From CAYMPH01 sp964392365 (lineage in GTDB: Bacteria; Spirochaetota; UBA4802; UBA5550): 64,000 nucleotides of DNA. Positions 8,890-18,672 of this stretch are shown here, piece after piece. The stretch spans positions 1-64,000 of the forward strand of contig CAYMPH010000009.1 in assembly GCA_964392365.1 (NCBI GenBank). Reading direction: 5' to 3'. Within the stretch, counting starts at the first letter, position 1, and each line of letters begins with the position of its first letter. The position numbers were made by a program, and so were the translations under genes. The notes below the pieces were generated by a model. That model made no database searches and was not told the origin of the DNA. It saw only the letters and a program-made list of their open reading frames with translations.

Positions 8890-11094
8890 ATGAGATTATT
8901 TTATTACATTGCTCAAAACATAAGCTATACATTTGCAATTTCTTTTTATACAATTATAATCGGTGGATTAGTAACATTTCTGGGATATTTTCTAGGAAGT
9001 ACCTTTATTGTTTTCCCTTATGAAATAATTTTCAAACTGGTTTATAAATGGCTTCCTGTTTCGATGTTTATAGTTTCTTTGATTTATTTTCTTGAATACG
9101 GTTTCTTTACACCTATTAAAATTCCTGCGCTTTTTAAATTTTTACGAATAATAAATACTTCTTTTAAAATTAATTTCAATGTACCAAATAATGAATTAAA
9201 AAAATTATACAACTATATTTCGGATCTTCCGCTTTCTACTGCGGTTCTTGCAATTGTTAACAGTTCTTTGATTGGAATATTATTCGCATGTTTTTCATTT
9301 TATGAGTATAAATTCAAAGGATCAATTTCATACGAAAATTTTATTGATATAATGAAAATAATCAATATATCAATGCTGCTTGTAGTAATGCTGAACACAA
9401 TGATTTCATATCTCTTCGCAGAGTATCTTACCAACCAGGAAAGAACATTAATTTATAATAAAATTATAATTTCAGGCCAGCCTCAAAAGCCGAGAGCTTT
9501 AATTGGAATCAGGTTCAAGTTTATGTTCTTCATAATGCTTATGATTATTACTCTTCTTTCTTTTGCAGCTCTTATGGAAAAAAGCAGACTTAATGAAGAT
9601 TATAATATTGGATTTATTATTGTAAACTTCATTCTTTCAATGATTGCCGGAATTCTGATAATGCAGGTTAATACAAGTTCAATTGTAAGAGCATTACGCG
9701 ACCTCAGAAGAGTAACCAAGGAAATTGCAGCTGGAGGAAAGGCGAATTTTAATGTAATGTCTCTTGAAAATGAATTCGCATCCATAGAATTTGCTCTCAT
9801 GGAGATGTCCTGGGAAATTGAAGGTCACAGAAAAAATCTGGAACAAAAAGTAGAACAGCGTACAAATGAACTCCAGAACGCCCTGTCCGATCTCAAGGGC
9901 AAAGACGACCAGATGCAGAAACAGCTTGATATGGCAAGTATAATCCAGCGCAGTATTCTTCCTACAAAAATTGAAGACTGGAATGAATTGAAATTCTGCG
10001 TACGTTATATAGCGATGGAAAAAATCGGAGGAGATTTCTATGATATATATCAGCTGAAAAACAGTAAATTCGGGTTTATGATAGCTGACGTATCAGGTCA
10101 TGGAATTCCTGCTGCTCTAGTAACAACAATGGCAAAAATATCATTTACTAACGCCAGTATAAAATATGACTCACCAAGAAGGATTTTTCAGGATGTAAAT
10201 AAAAACATTCTCGATCACGTTAAAACACAGGATTACATGACCTGTTTCATGGTTGCTATTGACGAAGAATATAATGTCGTTTATTCAAACGCAAGCCATC
10301 AGAAAGCAATTCTTTTGAGAACTGAAGAGAGTAAAATCGAGCTTCTTGACACAAACGGTCTTTTCATTGGTGCTATTGAGGAGGCAAGTGAATCTTACGA
10401 CGAACTTTCTGTTAAAATGAATTACGGAGACAGAATCATATTATATACAGACGGAATACCTGAAGCAAATAATGAAGAAAGAAAAGATTATTCAAACGCA
10501 AGGCTTGAAGAAGTAATAATTGCAAACAGAAGGCTTCCGCTTGATGAATTTGCAAATTTCATTCTTGAAGATGTTCAGAGGCATATTGGTAATGCATCTG
10601 TTGAGGATGATATAACGCTGATTGTTATCGAGCTTGCAAGAGATGAAGCTGTTGATATTATTAAAACATCCAAGAAACTTATAAACACACATAAATATAC
10701 AGAAGCAATTGAAATTCTTGAAAAAGGACTGGTTAAGTATCCAAACAACCAGAAACTTCTTTATAATCTGGGCAAAAACTTTTTTAGAATCAATAACTTT
10801 TCAAAATCAATTTACAGTTTAGAAAAATATCTTGCAAATGACAAAAGAAACAAACACGCATTCTACATTAATGGTTCTTCTTATTATCAGATGTTTGATT
10901 ATGACAATGCGATATTAAATTATGAAAAAGCCCTTGAAATTGACTCCAACTATGTCATATCTCTTTTCGCTATTGCCATGTGTTATAAGAAAAAAGGCGA
11001 TATTATAAACGCAACTAAAACATTCGAAAAAGTTGTTAACATTGACCCTGACAACAAAATGGCTTTATTTGAATTGAAGGAGATTAATGGCTGA
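8890..11094 (+). CDS. Membrane PP2C/SpoIIE phosphatase with C-terminal TPR repeats
   Basis: 734 aa. About six hydrophobic helices lie in residues 1-260, then a HAMP-like segment and coiled coil (LEQKVEQRTNELQNAL, about 310-345). The PP2C domain (about 355-580) carries MEKIGGDFYDIY, ADVSGHGIPAALV, YTDGIPEANN and VEDDITLIVIEL, giving the metal-binding aspartates of the RsbU/SpoIIE family. About four TPR units close the protein (590-734). RsbU-type enzymes dephosphorylate anti-anti-sigma proteins in partner-switching pathways; no such partner is in this window. The TPR tail is a less common addition and could recruit substrate. It starts the envelope gene run and overlaps rlmN by 8 bases. Confidence 0.9.
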   Translation: MRLFYYIAQNISYTFAISFYTIIIGGLVTFLGYFLGSTFIVFPYEIIFKLVYKWLPVSMFIVSLIYFLEYGFFTPIKIPALFKFLRIINTSFKINFNVPNNELKKLYNYISDLPLSTAVLAIVNSSLIGILFACFSFYEYKFKGSISYENFIDIMKIINISMLLVVMLNTMISYLFAEYLTNQERTLIYNKIIISGQPQKPRALIGIRFKFMFFIMLMIITLLSFAALMEKSRLNEDYNIGFIIVNFILSMIAGILIMQVNTSSIVRALRDLRRVTKEIAAGGKANFNVMSLENEFASIEFALMEMSWEIEGHRKNLEQKVEQRTNELQNALSDLKGKDDQMQKQLDMASIIQRSILPTKIEDWNELKFCVRYIAMEKIGGDFYDIYQLKNSKFGFMIADVSGHGIPAALVTTMAKISFTNASIKYDSPRRIFQDVNKNILDHVKTQDYMTCFMVAIDEEYNVVYSNASHQKAILLRTEESKIELLDTNGLFIGAIEEASESYDELSVKMNYGDRIILYTDGIPEANNEERKDYSNARLEEVIIANRRLPLDEFANFILEDVQRHIGNASVEDDITLIVIELARDEAVDIIKTSKKLINTHKYTEAIEILEKGLVKYPNNQKLLYNLGKNFFRINNFSKSIYSLEKYLANDKRNKHAFYINGSSYYQMFDYDNAILNYEKALEIDSNYVISLFAIAMCYKKKGDIINATKTFEKVVNIDPDNKMALFELKEING

Positions 11095-12130
11095 AAGATT
11101 TATAAAAGATTTATCACTCGAAGATGTTGAGGAATATTTTGCTGTAATTGGAGAAAAACCATATAGAGCTAAGCAGCTTTTCAACTGGCTTTACGAAAGG
11201 AATGCAATATCATTTCAGGACTTCACTAATTTTTCAAAAGAATTAAGAAAAAAACTTGATGAAGATTTCATTCTATCTCCAATCCAGCTTGAAGACCGTC
11301 TTGTTTCATCACAGGATGGAAGCGAAAAATATTTATTCAGAACGCACGACAACCATTTTATCGAATCTGTTTTAATTAAAAACGAAGGATCAAATGACGG
11401 AAGGCTGACTGTCTGCATTTCCAGCCAGATTGGATGTGCCATGAAATGTATATTCTGCGAAACCGGTAAAACCGGCTTTTTCAGAAATTTATCCGCAGGA
11501 GAAATTCTTGACCAGCTTTGCAATGTCCGCAGAATTTCAGGACTGTTTAACAATAACATTGTTTTCATGGGAATGGGCGAGCCTTTTATGAATTACGACA
11601 ATGTTCTGAAAGCATGCGATATTATGAATTACACTTTCGGTTTCCATATATCTGTAAGAAAAATTACAATTTCAACCTGCGGCATTATAAAAGGGATTGA
11701 ACGTTTTATTGAAGAAAAAAGACCTTATAATTTAGCTATTTCATTAAATGATACACTCCCGGAAAAAAGAATCAAGAATATGCCTGTTGAGAAAAAAAAC
11801 TCCATGAAAAAAATTGCAGAACTTCTCGAAAAAAAATTCCCTGTTTCAAAAAATCGGGTTACTCTGGAATATGTAATGAGAAAAGATAATATATCAAAAG
11901 AAGATACAGAAAGACTTAAGAAAATGTTCCGTTATTCCAGGATCAAACTGAATTTAATTCCTTTAAATCCCGGTTCACATGGGATGGAAACTCCAACACA
12001 CAAAGAAATTGATGATTTCATCAAACAGCTTGAAATAATGAATGTACCAGTTTCAATCAGAAAGAGCCTCGGTTCAGACATTCAGGGGGCATGCGGACAA
12101 TTATCAGGAAAAAAATATATTAAGACATGA
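11087..12130 (+). CDS. rlmN: 23S rRNA (A2503-C2)/tRNA (A37-C2) methyltransferase RlmN
   Basis: 347 aa radical-SAM methyltransferase that methylates C2 of A2503 in 23S rRNA and A37 in some tRNAs. The 4Fe-4S motif CAMKCIFC is at about residues 117-124, followed by GKTGFFRNLSAGEI and VFMGMGEPFMNYDNVL. The second catalytic cysteine lies in SDIQGACGQL near the C-terminus. The N-terminal KPYRAKQLFNWLYER is also typical. All expected residues are present, so it should be active. It overlaps the upstream phosphatase gene and, by four bases, the following PBP gene. Confidence 0.96.
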   Translation: MAERFIKDLSLEDVEEYFAVIGEKPYRAKQLFNWLYERNAISFQDFTNFSKELRKKLDEDFILSPIQLEDRLVSSQDGSEKYLFRTHDNHFIESVLIKNEGSNDGRLTVCISSQIGCAMKCIFCETGKTGFFRNLSAGEILDQLCNVRRISGLFNNNIVFMGMGEPFMNYDNVLKACDIMNYTFGFHISVRKITISTCGIIKGIERFIEEKRPYNLAISLNDTLPEKRIKNMPVEKKNSMKKIAELLEKKFPVSKNRVTLEYVMRKDNISKEDTERLKKMFRYSRIKLNLIPLNPGSHGMETPTHKEIDDFIKQLEIMNVPVSIRKSLGSDIQGACGQLSGKKYIKT

Positions 12131-14406
12131 TAGATCACATTAAAAAAGTATTATACTGGATTTCATCTCATAAAAAAATTGTTTTTCTTTATGTGCCTGC
12201 CTTATTAATATTATTATTAATAATATACATCCTGATAATTTTCATAACCTGGCGGATTGACAGGGACGATACTCTGAGGAAATTATCTAAATATAAACAG
12301 CTTATTGACAGAACTGAAGAACTTCAAAAAGGTGCAACCTATTCATACAGGGATTTCGACGTTAGCGCAAAAGCTGTAGACATACCAACCCGTATCTATG
12401 ACAGAAATAATGAAATAATAGGTGAATTTTTTGAGCAGAAAAGAGAGATAATTCCATATAAAAATATTCCGGAATGGGTTGTTGTTGGTGTAATTTCAAG
12501 CGAAGACCGTGATTTTTATAATCATCCCGGTATAAGCATTAAAGGCATATTTAGAGCAATTGGTGTGAACATCTTCAGTTTAAGAATTGCACAGGGAGGC
12601 AGCACTATTACCCAGCAGCTTGCTAAAGTTCTGTTTACTGACATGGAAAGAAGTGCCAAGAGAAAAATATATGAAGCCTTTTGTGCTCTAGAAATTGAAA
12701 ACAGATACGACAAGCAGGACATCCTTTCAATGTATCTCAATTTAATTTATTTCGGAAATGGATCATATGGTGTAGAATCAACATCTAAAATGTTTTTTGG
12801 GAAATCTGTAAGTGAATGTGACGAAGCGGAATCCGCCATGATTGTTGCAACAATATCAAACCCCAAATACTATTCACCAATATCAAACATGTATAACTCT
12901 GTTAGAAAAACTGAAGTAATTTTAAAATCCATGAAAGCAGCGGGATATTTATCGCCTGAAAGAGCTGAACAATCATATAAAAAATTTATCAGAAAATGGG
13001 ATGTTTCGTTAGATAAAAAGAACAGGAAAGCAGTTTCGCTTATTGGAAAATTTATTCAAAGTTCCTACAGAATAAACCGGGCACCGTTTTTTGTTGAAAC
13101 CATCAGGCGGCAGCTTGTGCAGAAATTCGGTGATGACGCTTTAAAAAAAGGCGGCCTTTCTGTTTACACAACAATAGATGCAGCCAAACAGGATGTAGCA
13201 CAGGCATCTCTACGACGGGCAATAGAAAGACAGAGAAACTATCATCTTGAGCTTTCAAAAAAAATCAGAAATGAAAAAGCTGTTAAAATTGAAATTGAAA
13301 AATCTCAGAACATTGAAGGGGCTCTGATAGCAATAAATCCCAAGACAGGCGAAATTATTAGTTATACAGGCGGATATGACTTCACTCCATTTAATCAGCA
13401 GGATAATGTTTCCCAGATCAAAAGACAGCCGGGATCATCGTTTAAACCTTTTATTTATGCCTCAGCAATTGAAGCCAGGGATATTACCCCATCTACAATT
13501 TTAATTGATGAAAAGACAGAATTTGAAAAAAAATATATTCCAAAAAATTATGACGGCAAATACATCGGAGAAATAACTGCAAGAGATGCTTTAAAAAAAT
13601 CAATAAATATTCCTGCAGTTAAGGTTCTAAAAAAAACAGGCTACGACAGAATTTTTGAATTTATAGAAAAAAGCCTTAATTTAACCAGATCTGAAACATC
13701 GAACCGTTTTAAAAAAACACTCTCAATGGCACTTGGTTCATATGAAATTTCTCCTATTGAAAACTGTATTTTATATTCAGTTATTATAAATGGAGGTGAT
13801 TATATTGAACCATACGGCATTAAACAGGTTAAAGATTACAGTGGAAATATTATATGGAATAATGAAGAGGACGTAAATAGAAGGATTGAAGAAAAAAGAA
13901 AAAGTATTGGACGCATAATTGATGCAGGGTCAGCAGCAGTGACAGTATCGATGCTACGGGGAGTATTTGAGAAAAACGGAACTGCATACGGAACTGTTGC
14001 AGGCAGAAAAATCAGCTTCCAGATTGCAGGAAAAACCGGAACTACTTCAAATAATTCAGATGCATGGTTCGCAGGTTTTACTTCTGATTTATCAGTTGTT
14101 GTATGGATAGGCAACAAACAGGGATCAATTTCACTTGGGCCGCATGCAGCAGGCGGTTCAATATCAGCCCCTGTATTTGCTGAATATATATTTTCAGTTT
14201 ATAATTCAAAAAAGCCGGATGATTTTTCTATACCTCAGGATATTACAAGCAGGGAAAAAATTTGTCTTGAATCAGGAGAAGTGGCAGGCAGAAATGGAGA
14301 ATGTCCTGAAACCGCGGAACAGGTTTATTTATCCGGAACAGAGCCGGGAAAATACTGCCATATACACGTTAAGCCGGACAAAGAAAAAAAACAGGAAAAT
14401 CCATGA
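12127..14406 (+). CDS. Penicillin-binding protein 1A (class A, transglycosylase/transpeptidase)
   Basis: 759 aa bifunctional peptidoglycan synthase of the inner membrane, active in the periplasm. One N-terminal helix (about 17-42) precedes a GT51 domain with SSEDRDFYNHPGISIKGI and QGGSTITQQLAKVLF, then a transpeptidase domain with the SxxK serine in PGSSFKPF, an SxN motif in KKSINIPAV, and KTGTT. All catalytic motifs are intact. Length is normal for PBP1a without large insertions. The start overlaps rlmN and the end overlaps the M23 gene, so the envelope genes are probably co-translated. Confidence 0.95.
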   Translation: MIDHIKKVLYWISSHKKIVFLYVPALLILLLIIYILIIFITWRIDRDDTLRKLSKYKQLIDRTEELQKGATYSYRDFDVSAKAVDIPTRIYDRNNEIIGEFFEQKREIIPYKNIPEWVVVGVISSEDRDFYNHPGISIKGIFRAIGVNIFSLRIAQGGSTITQQLAKVLFTDMERSAKRKIYEAFCALEIENRYDKQDILSMYLNLIYFGNGSYGVESTSKMFFGKSVSECDEAESAMIVATISNPKYYSPISNMYNSVRKTEVILKSMKAAGYLSPERAEQSYKKFIRKWDVSLDKKNRKAVSLIGKFIQSSYRINRAPFFVETIRRQLVQKFGDDALKKGGLSVYTTIDAAKQDVAQASLRRAIERQRNYHLELSKKIRNEKAVKIEIEKSQNIEGALIAINPKTGEIISYTGGYDFTPFNQQDNVSQIKRQPGSSFKPFIYASAIEARDITPSTILIDEKTEFEKKYIPKNYDGKYIGEITARDALKKSINIPAVKVLKKTGYDRIFEFIEKSLNLTRSETSNRFKKTLSMALGSYEISPIENCILYSVIINGGDYIEPYGIKQVKDYSGNIIWNNEEDVNRRIEEKRKSIGRIIDAGSAAVTVSMLRGVFEKNGTAYGTVAGRKISFQIAGKTGTTSNNSDAWFAGFTSDLSVVVWIGNKQGSISLGPHAAGGSISAPVFAEYIFSVYNSKKPDDFSIPQDITSREKICLESGEVAGRNGECPETAEQVYLSGTEPGKYCHIHVKPDKEKKQENP

Positions 14407-15266
14407 AACCTATTTTATTAATTACTTTTTTAATTTCAGCAATTTCAATTAACTACGCAATGCAGTGGCCTTTGAAAAACGCAAAACTCACTTCAACGTA
14501 TGCTGAATCAAGATGGGATCATTTTCATGATGGAATTGATATGACAAATGCTGAAGGAAAAATCTACCCTGTTGAAAATGGAAAACTGCTGTTCTACTGG
14601 GATAAGTCAAAATTTCCACTTGATAATTATAAAGGCGGAGGAAATTTTAAGGTTATCAGTCATAACAAAGGCTATTCTTTATTTATGCACCTCGAGGACT
14701 CAATGACTGTAAAGACAGATTGTTTGATAAATGAACCGGTAGGTTTAACAGGTAATACAGGGCATTCATTCGGCAGGCATCTTCATTTTTCACTTATGGA
14801 TGATCTATTCAATTCATATAATCCATTGGCTGCTGAATTAATTCCTGAAGATAAGAATCCTCCTGTTATAGGGGATGTTCTTTTAAAAATTAATGAGAAA
14901 TATGTTATACTTCGTACAGGATCAGATATAAGATTAACAAAACATTATCCACTTTTGATATCAATTCATGATACTATATCCGGCGGTGAAAAGCTCGGCG
15001 TTTATAAATTAAAAGTAGATATAAACGGTAAAACTGCCGGTGAAACTATTTTTAATAAAATCATCAATACCAAAAATGGGTTGACACTATCAGGAAAATA
15101 TCATGATAATTTGTTTGATGAAAAAGGTTATTATAAAATTGAAGGCATTCAATATGCCGACGGACCAAATACAATAACTGTTAGTGCAGAAGATTACTCA
15201 AATAATATAATACAGAAAGTTTTTACTTTTAATATAAGGCTTGATACGGAAACTTCAAAAAATTAA
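14403..15266 (+). CDS. Secreted M23 (LytM-type) metallopeptidase
   Basis: 287 aa with an N-terminal signal (about 1-19). The M23 domain occupies residues about 25-145. Zinc ligands look intact: HDGIDMTNAEG gives the first His and Asp, and GRHLHFSLMDD carries the HxH. This suggests an active peptidoglycan endopeptidase rather than an inactive LytM activator. The C-terminal 130 residues form a beta-rich region of unknown role. It directly follows the PBP gene with an ATGA overlap, fitting a role in wall remodelling. Confidence 0.88.
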   Translation: MKPILLITFLISAISINYAMQWPLKNAKLTSTYAESRWDHFHDGIDMTNAEGKIYPVENGKLLFYWDKSKFPLDNYKGGGNFKVISHNKGYSLFMHLEDSMTVKTDCLINEPVGLTGNTGHSFGRHLHFSLMDDLFNSYNPLAAELIPEDKNPPVIGDVLLKINEKYVILRTGSDIRLTKHYPLLISIHDTISGGEKLGVYKLKVDINGKTAGETIFNKIINTKNGLTLSGKYHDNLFDEKGYYKIEGIQYADGPNTITVSAEDYSNNIIQKVFTFNIRLDTETSKN

Positions 15267-15280
15267 ATCCGGTGATTATT

Positions 15281-15691
15281 TTGCGCAATAAGATACCATA
15301 CATAAGAAGAAAAAAGAATATTAAGCAGACAGAAATGTCTAAAGCTCTTTCCGTTTCACCTTCATATCTTTGCAAGGTTGAAAAAGGCATACAGGATCCG
15401 ACAGAAAAATTTATGGATGCATGCTCTGATTTTTTAAATGAACCGAGATCTGTTATATTTCCAGATATAAGCATTAAAAAAAATACTGCTGATGATGAAT
15501 TTAAAAATAATTTATGGCATTTCCGCATGGAAAAAGGTCTTAAACAAAATGAGCTGGCAAAATATCTTGAATGTACCCCTTCATTTCTTTCAAAAATTGA
15601 AAAAGGATTTCAGATACCAAATGACAAATTTAAAAAAAAATGCGCACGGGTATTAAAAATAAAAGAATCAAAAATTTTTCCTTCTAACTGA
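15281..15691 (+). CDS. Two-domain XRE-family (Cro/CI) HTH regulator
   Basis: 136 aa made of two similar HTH_3 units: about residues 1-60 (QTEMSKALSVSPSYLCKVEKG) and about 70-130 (QNELAKYLECTPSFLSKIEKG). Each ends in a similar short segment (VIFPD and KIFPS), which points to an internal duplication. I chose TTG 15281 because it follows GGTGAT at suitable spacing and gives LRNKIPYIRR as N-terminus; the in-frame GTG at 15272 lacks an upstream ribosome-binding site but cannot be excluded. It carries no sensor domain. It sits in the envelope run between the M23 gene and the CBS transporters, and its targets are unknown. Confidence 0.85.
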   Translation: MRNKIPYIRRKKNIKQTEMSKALSVSPSYLCKVEKGIQDPTEKFMDACSDFLNEPRSVIFPDISIKKNTADDEFKNNLWHFRMEKGLKQNELAKYLECTPSFLSKIEKGFQIPNDKFKKKCARVLKIKESKIFPSN

Positions 15692-15700
15692 TTTCTGATT

Positions 15701-16969
15701 ATGGAAATACATATATCTGAAATTATTTTACTTATAATTTTTTCAATTTTTTCCGCATTTTTTTCCGGAAGTGAGACTGCGCTTTTTTCATTAAAACGCT
15801 CGGAGCTTTTTAAATATTCAAACTCAGATGATTTTATTGAAAGATCCATCCACAAAGCCATGCAGAATCCCCAGAATATTCTATTAACAATCCTGATCGG
15901 AAATATTTTTGCAAATATAGCTATATCCGTAATTACAACAAAAATTCTAATCAGCAAATGGCAGAATTATGGACAGTTTATATCAATAGCAATCGTAACT
16001 CCGGTTATTATTTTATTTTGTGAAATTACACCTAAAATACTTGCCATAAGCTCATATTCATCAGCATCAAAAATTTTATATCCTCTCCTTGCTCTGGTTC
16101 ATAAGTTTTTTTACCCTGCAAGAATTCTGCTTTCAGGTGTGATGTCTTTTATTATAAAAATTTTTAAATTAAAACTTACTGATATAAATATTACAGAAGA
16201 TGAAATAGGTCTTGCAGTTAAAATCGGCGAACAGGAAGGCCACATACATAAAGAGGAAAGCGCCTTTATTAAAAGTATGCTGAGATTTTCAAAAAAGGAA
16301 GCTTACAATATTATGCTGCCGAGAAACACAGCTCTTTTTATTCCCTGGGGCTGCTCTGTTAAAGAAGCAATAAATCTTATGCTGGAACATGATGCTGTAA
16401 GGGCTCCGGTATATAAAGAAGATATTGATAATGTTGTAGGCATGATCGATTCAAGAGAGCTACTTCCTTCTTTTCTCGGTTATAAAAAAGTTTCGAGTAT
16501 CAACAGGTTTATAGAAAAAATACATTTCTTTCCTGCATCAAAAGATTTAAAAGATCTATTAAACGATTTTTTAAAGCTTCGAATACAGATAGGCATTGCA
16601 GTTGATGAATATGGCGGTACTGCCGGTGTTGTAACTTTGAATTCAATATTATCAGATCTCATGGGCAGGGAGTTTCACGGCCTGGACACACATAAGAAAA
16701 GTGAAGTTAAAAAAACTGAAGACATAACCATGATTTCAGGTAACATGCAGTTAGAAGACTTTAATATTCTTTTTGGTGAGAATTTAGAAAGCATAAATTC
16801 TGATACTATCGGCGGATATATGATAGAGGTTCTGTCATCAATGCCAAAAACCGGTAATCTTGTTAAATCAGCATCGCATATTTTACTGATAAAAAAAATC
16901 AGGAAACATTCAATAGATAGAATTGAAGTTAAAAAAATCAGATCTATTGAAAATGGAGAAACTAACTGA
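15701..16969 (+). CDS. CNNM/CorC-type transporter (DUF21-CBS-CorC_HlyC), first copy
   Basis: 422 aa. The DUF21 membrane domain (residues about 1-185) has four hydrophobic helices and the signature FSAFFSGSETALFSLKRSEL. A CBS pair (about 200-325) includes MLPRNTALFIPW and DEYGGTAGVVTL. A C-terminal CorC_HlyC domain (about 340-415) closes it. Proteins of this architecture, often called hemolysin-like, are linked to magnesium/cobalt efflux or Mg2+ homeostasis. The next gene is a paralogue sharing one base of overlap, so the two may form a heterodimer. Substrate direction is not readable from sequence. Confidence 0.9.
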   Translation: MEIHISEIILLIIFSIFSAFFSGSETALFSLKRSELFKYSNSDDFIERSIHKAMQNPQNILLTILIGNIFANIAISVITTKILISKWQNYGQFISIAIVTPVIILFCEITPKILAISSYSSASKILYPLLALVHKFFYPARILLSGVMSFIIKIFKLKLTDINITEDEIGLAVKIGEQEGHIHKEESAFIKSMLRFSKKEAYNIMLPRNTALFIPWGCSVKEAINLMLEHDAVRAPVYKEDIDNVVGMIDSRELLPSFLGYKKVSSINRFIEKIHFFPASKDLKDLLNDFLKLRIQIGIAVDEYGGTAGVVTLNSILSDLMGREFHGLDTHKKSEVKKTEDITMISGNMQLEDFNILFGENLESINSDTIGGYMIEVLSSMPKTGNLVKSASHILLIKKIRKHSIDRIEVKKIRSIENGETN

Positions 16970-18255
16970 TGCCGGAACTTGCAGCATACAGCGGATATTT
17001 TATATCAATTATTATTTTCATGATATTTTCTGCATATTTTTCAGGAACGGAAACTGCCATTGTTTCAGCAAACAGGATAATTATAGAAAATAAATCATCT
17101 GAAAAAGAAAAAACTTCAAGAGCTGCATTATATATTTTAGACAGAAAAGAAGATGCAATCGGCATGCTTTTAATCGGAAATAATATTGTTAATATCAGCG
17201 CTGCATCATTTATAACTTACATCGGATCAAAAGCTTTTTTATTAAATGACAGAATTCTGTTTATCATTACGGTAATACAGACTATTGTTTTCCTTATTTT
17301 ATGTGAAGCAGCTCCAAAATTATTCTGCAGAGCAAAGCCTGAATCATTACTCATGGCTTTTGCATTCCCGACAAAAATACTTATGTTTTTACTTAATCCG
17401 GTTGTGAAATTTTCAGTAGCTGTTTCTTATAAAATAAAAAATCTTCTCGGCATGAAAGATGCTTCAAACTCATTTATAATGTCGAGAGAGGAAATTTCAC
17501 TGCTGTTCAGTATGGGTACGCAGCAGGGGGTCATTGACAGGGATAACAATGTCTATGTCTCTGAAATGCTTTCTTTTAAGGAGTTATCTGCAATTGAACT
17601 AATGACTCCTGCTATAGATCTTATTTCGATTGATTCCGAAAAATCGATCAAGGATCTTGCTTATCTGATAAACGAAACAGGATTTTCAAGAATTCCTGTA
17701 TACAAGGGAAATATTGAAAATATTACAGGCTATACATACTATAGGGATCTCCTTACAAATAAGAAAATATCAAAAATTATCGACATCCTCCGTCCTCCGA
17801 TTTTCGTTCCTGCAACAAAAAATGTACTCGACCTTTATCTCGAAATGGACAACCAGCAGCTTTCACTGGTTTTTGTTGTTAATGAATACGGGGCAGTTGT
17901 GGGAATGATTACATACGAAGACATAGTTGAAGAAATAGTTGGAGAAATTCACACCAGAGACCACTCTGAACATGATTTAATAACTGATCTCGGTGACAAT
18001 AAATACATGCTTGACGGGAATCTTGCGGTTGATTATTTCAGCAGACTTTTTTCTGTAAAAATAGAAAAATTCGGATTTGAGACAATAGCAGGATTTATGG
18101 AGTACAAAACAGGCTCCATTCCTAAAAAAGGAGAAAAAACAATTTATAAAAAGATGACATTTATAGTGGAGGAATCTACTGAAAAATCTGTTAAAAAAGT
18201 ACTTCTTGTTATTTCCGGGAAAAAAAGAAAATTATCAGCCAAGCATAGGACCTAA
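16969..18255 (+). CDS. CNNM/CorC-type transporter (DUF21-CBS-CorC_HlyC), second copy
   Basis: 428 aa with the same architecture as its upstream neighbour: DUF21 signature FSAYFSGTETAIVSANRIII, four membrane helices, CBS pair with MTPAIDLISI and NEYGAVVGMITYEDIVEEIVG, and a CorC_HlyC end (YMLDGNLAVDYFSRLF). The two copies have clearly diverged. The last 21 bases overlap the 3' end of the convergent HIT gene. Confidence 0.9.
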   Translation: MPELAAYSGYFISIIIFMIFSAYFSGTETAIVSANRIIIENKSSEKEKTSRAALYILDRKEDAIGMLLIGNNIVNISAASFITYIGSKAFLLNDRILFIITVIQTIVFLILCEAAPKLFCRAKPESLLMAFAFPTKILMFLLNPVVKFSVAVSYKIKNLLGMKDASNSFIMSREEISLLFSMGTQQGVIDRDNNVYVSEMLSFKELSAIELMTPAIDLISIDSEKSIKDLAYLINETGFSRIPVYKGNIENITGYTYYRDLLTNKKISKIIDILRPPIFVPATKNVLDLYLEMDNQQLSLVFVVNEYGAVVGMITYEDIVEEIVGEIHTRDHSEHDLITDLGDNKYMLDGNLAVDYFSRLFSVKIEKFGFETIAGFMEYKTGSIPKKGEKTIYKKMTFIVEESTEKSVKKVLLVISGKKRKLSAKHRT

Positions 18256-18576
18256 TTTTTTACCGCCAAGCAGATGAGCATGTATATGAAAAACATCCTG
18301 CCCGCCGTCTTTACCATTATTGATAATAATCCTGAATCCGCTTTTATCGATTGATTTTATTTTCGTACATTCATTTATTCCTAGAAAAATATCAGCCATT
18401 ATATCTGCATTTGATTTATCTATTAAATCAATACTGCTGATATGCTTCTTGGGTATTACAAGAATATGAACAGGCGCAATGGGATTGATATCTGTGAAAG
18501 CTAAAATTTTATCATTTTCAAATATTTTATCACATTTAATCTCGCCTTTTGCTATTTTACAGAATATGCAGTCCAT
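18235..18576 (-). CDS. HIT-family nucleotide hydrolase/transferase (HinT-like)
   Basis: 113 aa, HinT branch of the histidine-triad family; these enzymes hydrolyse purine phosphoramidates such as aminoacyl-AMP. It begins MDCIFCKIAKGEIKCDKIFE, with CxxC that often binds zinc in this branch, and ends with the triad HIHAHLLGG. Length and motifs are complete. It is transcribed alone from its own promoter and converges on the CNNM gene. Confidence 0.95.
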   Translation of the reverse strand: MDCIFCKIAKGEIKCDKIFENDKILAFTDINPIAPVHILVIPKKHISSIDLIDKSNADIMADIFLGINECTKIKSIDKSGFRIIINNGKDGGQDVFHIHAHLLGGKKLGPMLG

Positions 18577-18613
18577 TTTTTCTCCTTTTTATTTTAAGTA
18601 AATTTATCGATAT

Positions 18614-18641
18614 ATAATATATAACTTATTTCGAATGTCAA
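18614..18641 (-). promoter_or_regulatory. Sigma70-type promoter for the HIT gene
   Basis: Read on the minus strand, TTGACA (18636-18641) is followed after 16 bases by TATTAT (18614-18619), 38 bases before the HIT start codon. Confidence 0.55.
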
Positions 18642-18672
18642 GTTAAAAGAATTGTAAAACCTGGAGAAATAG

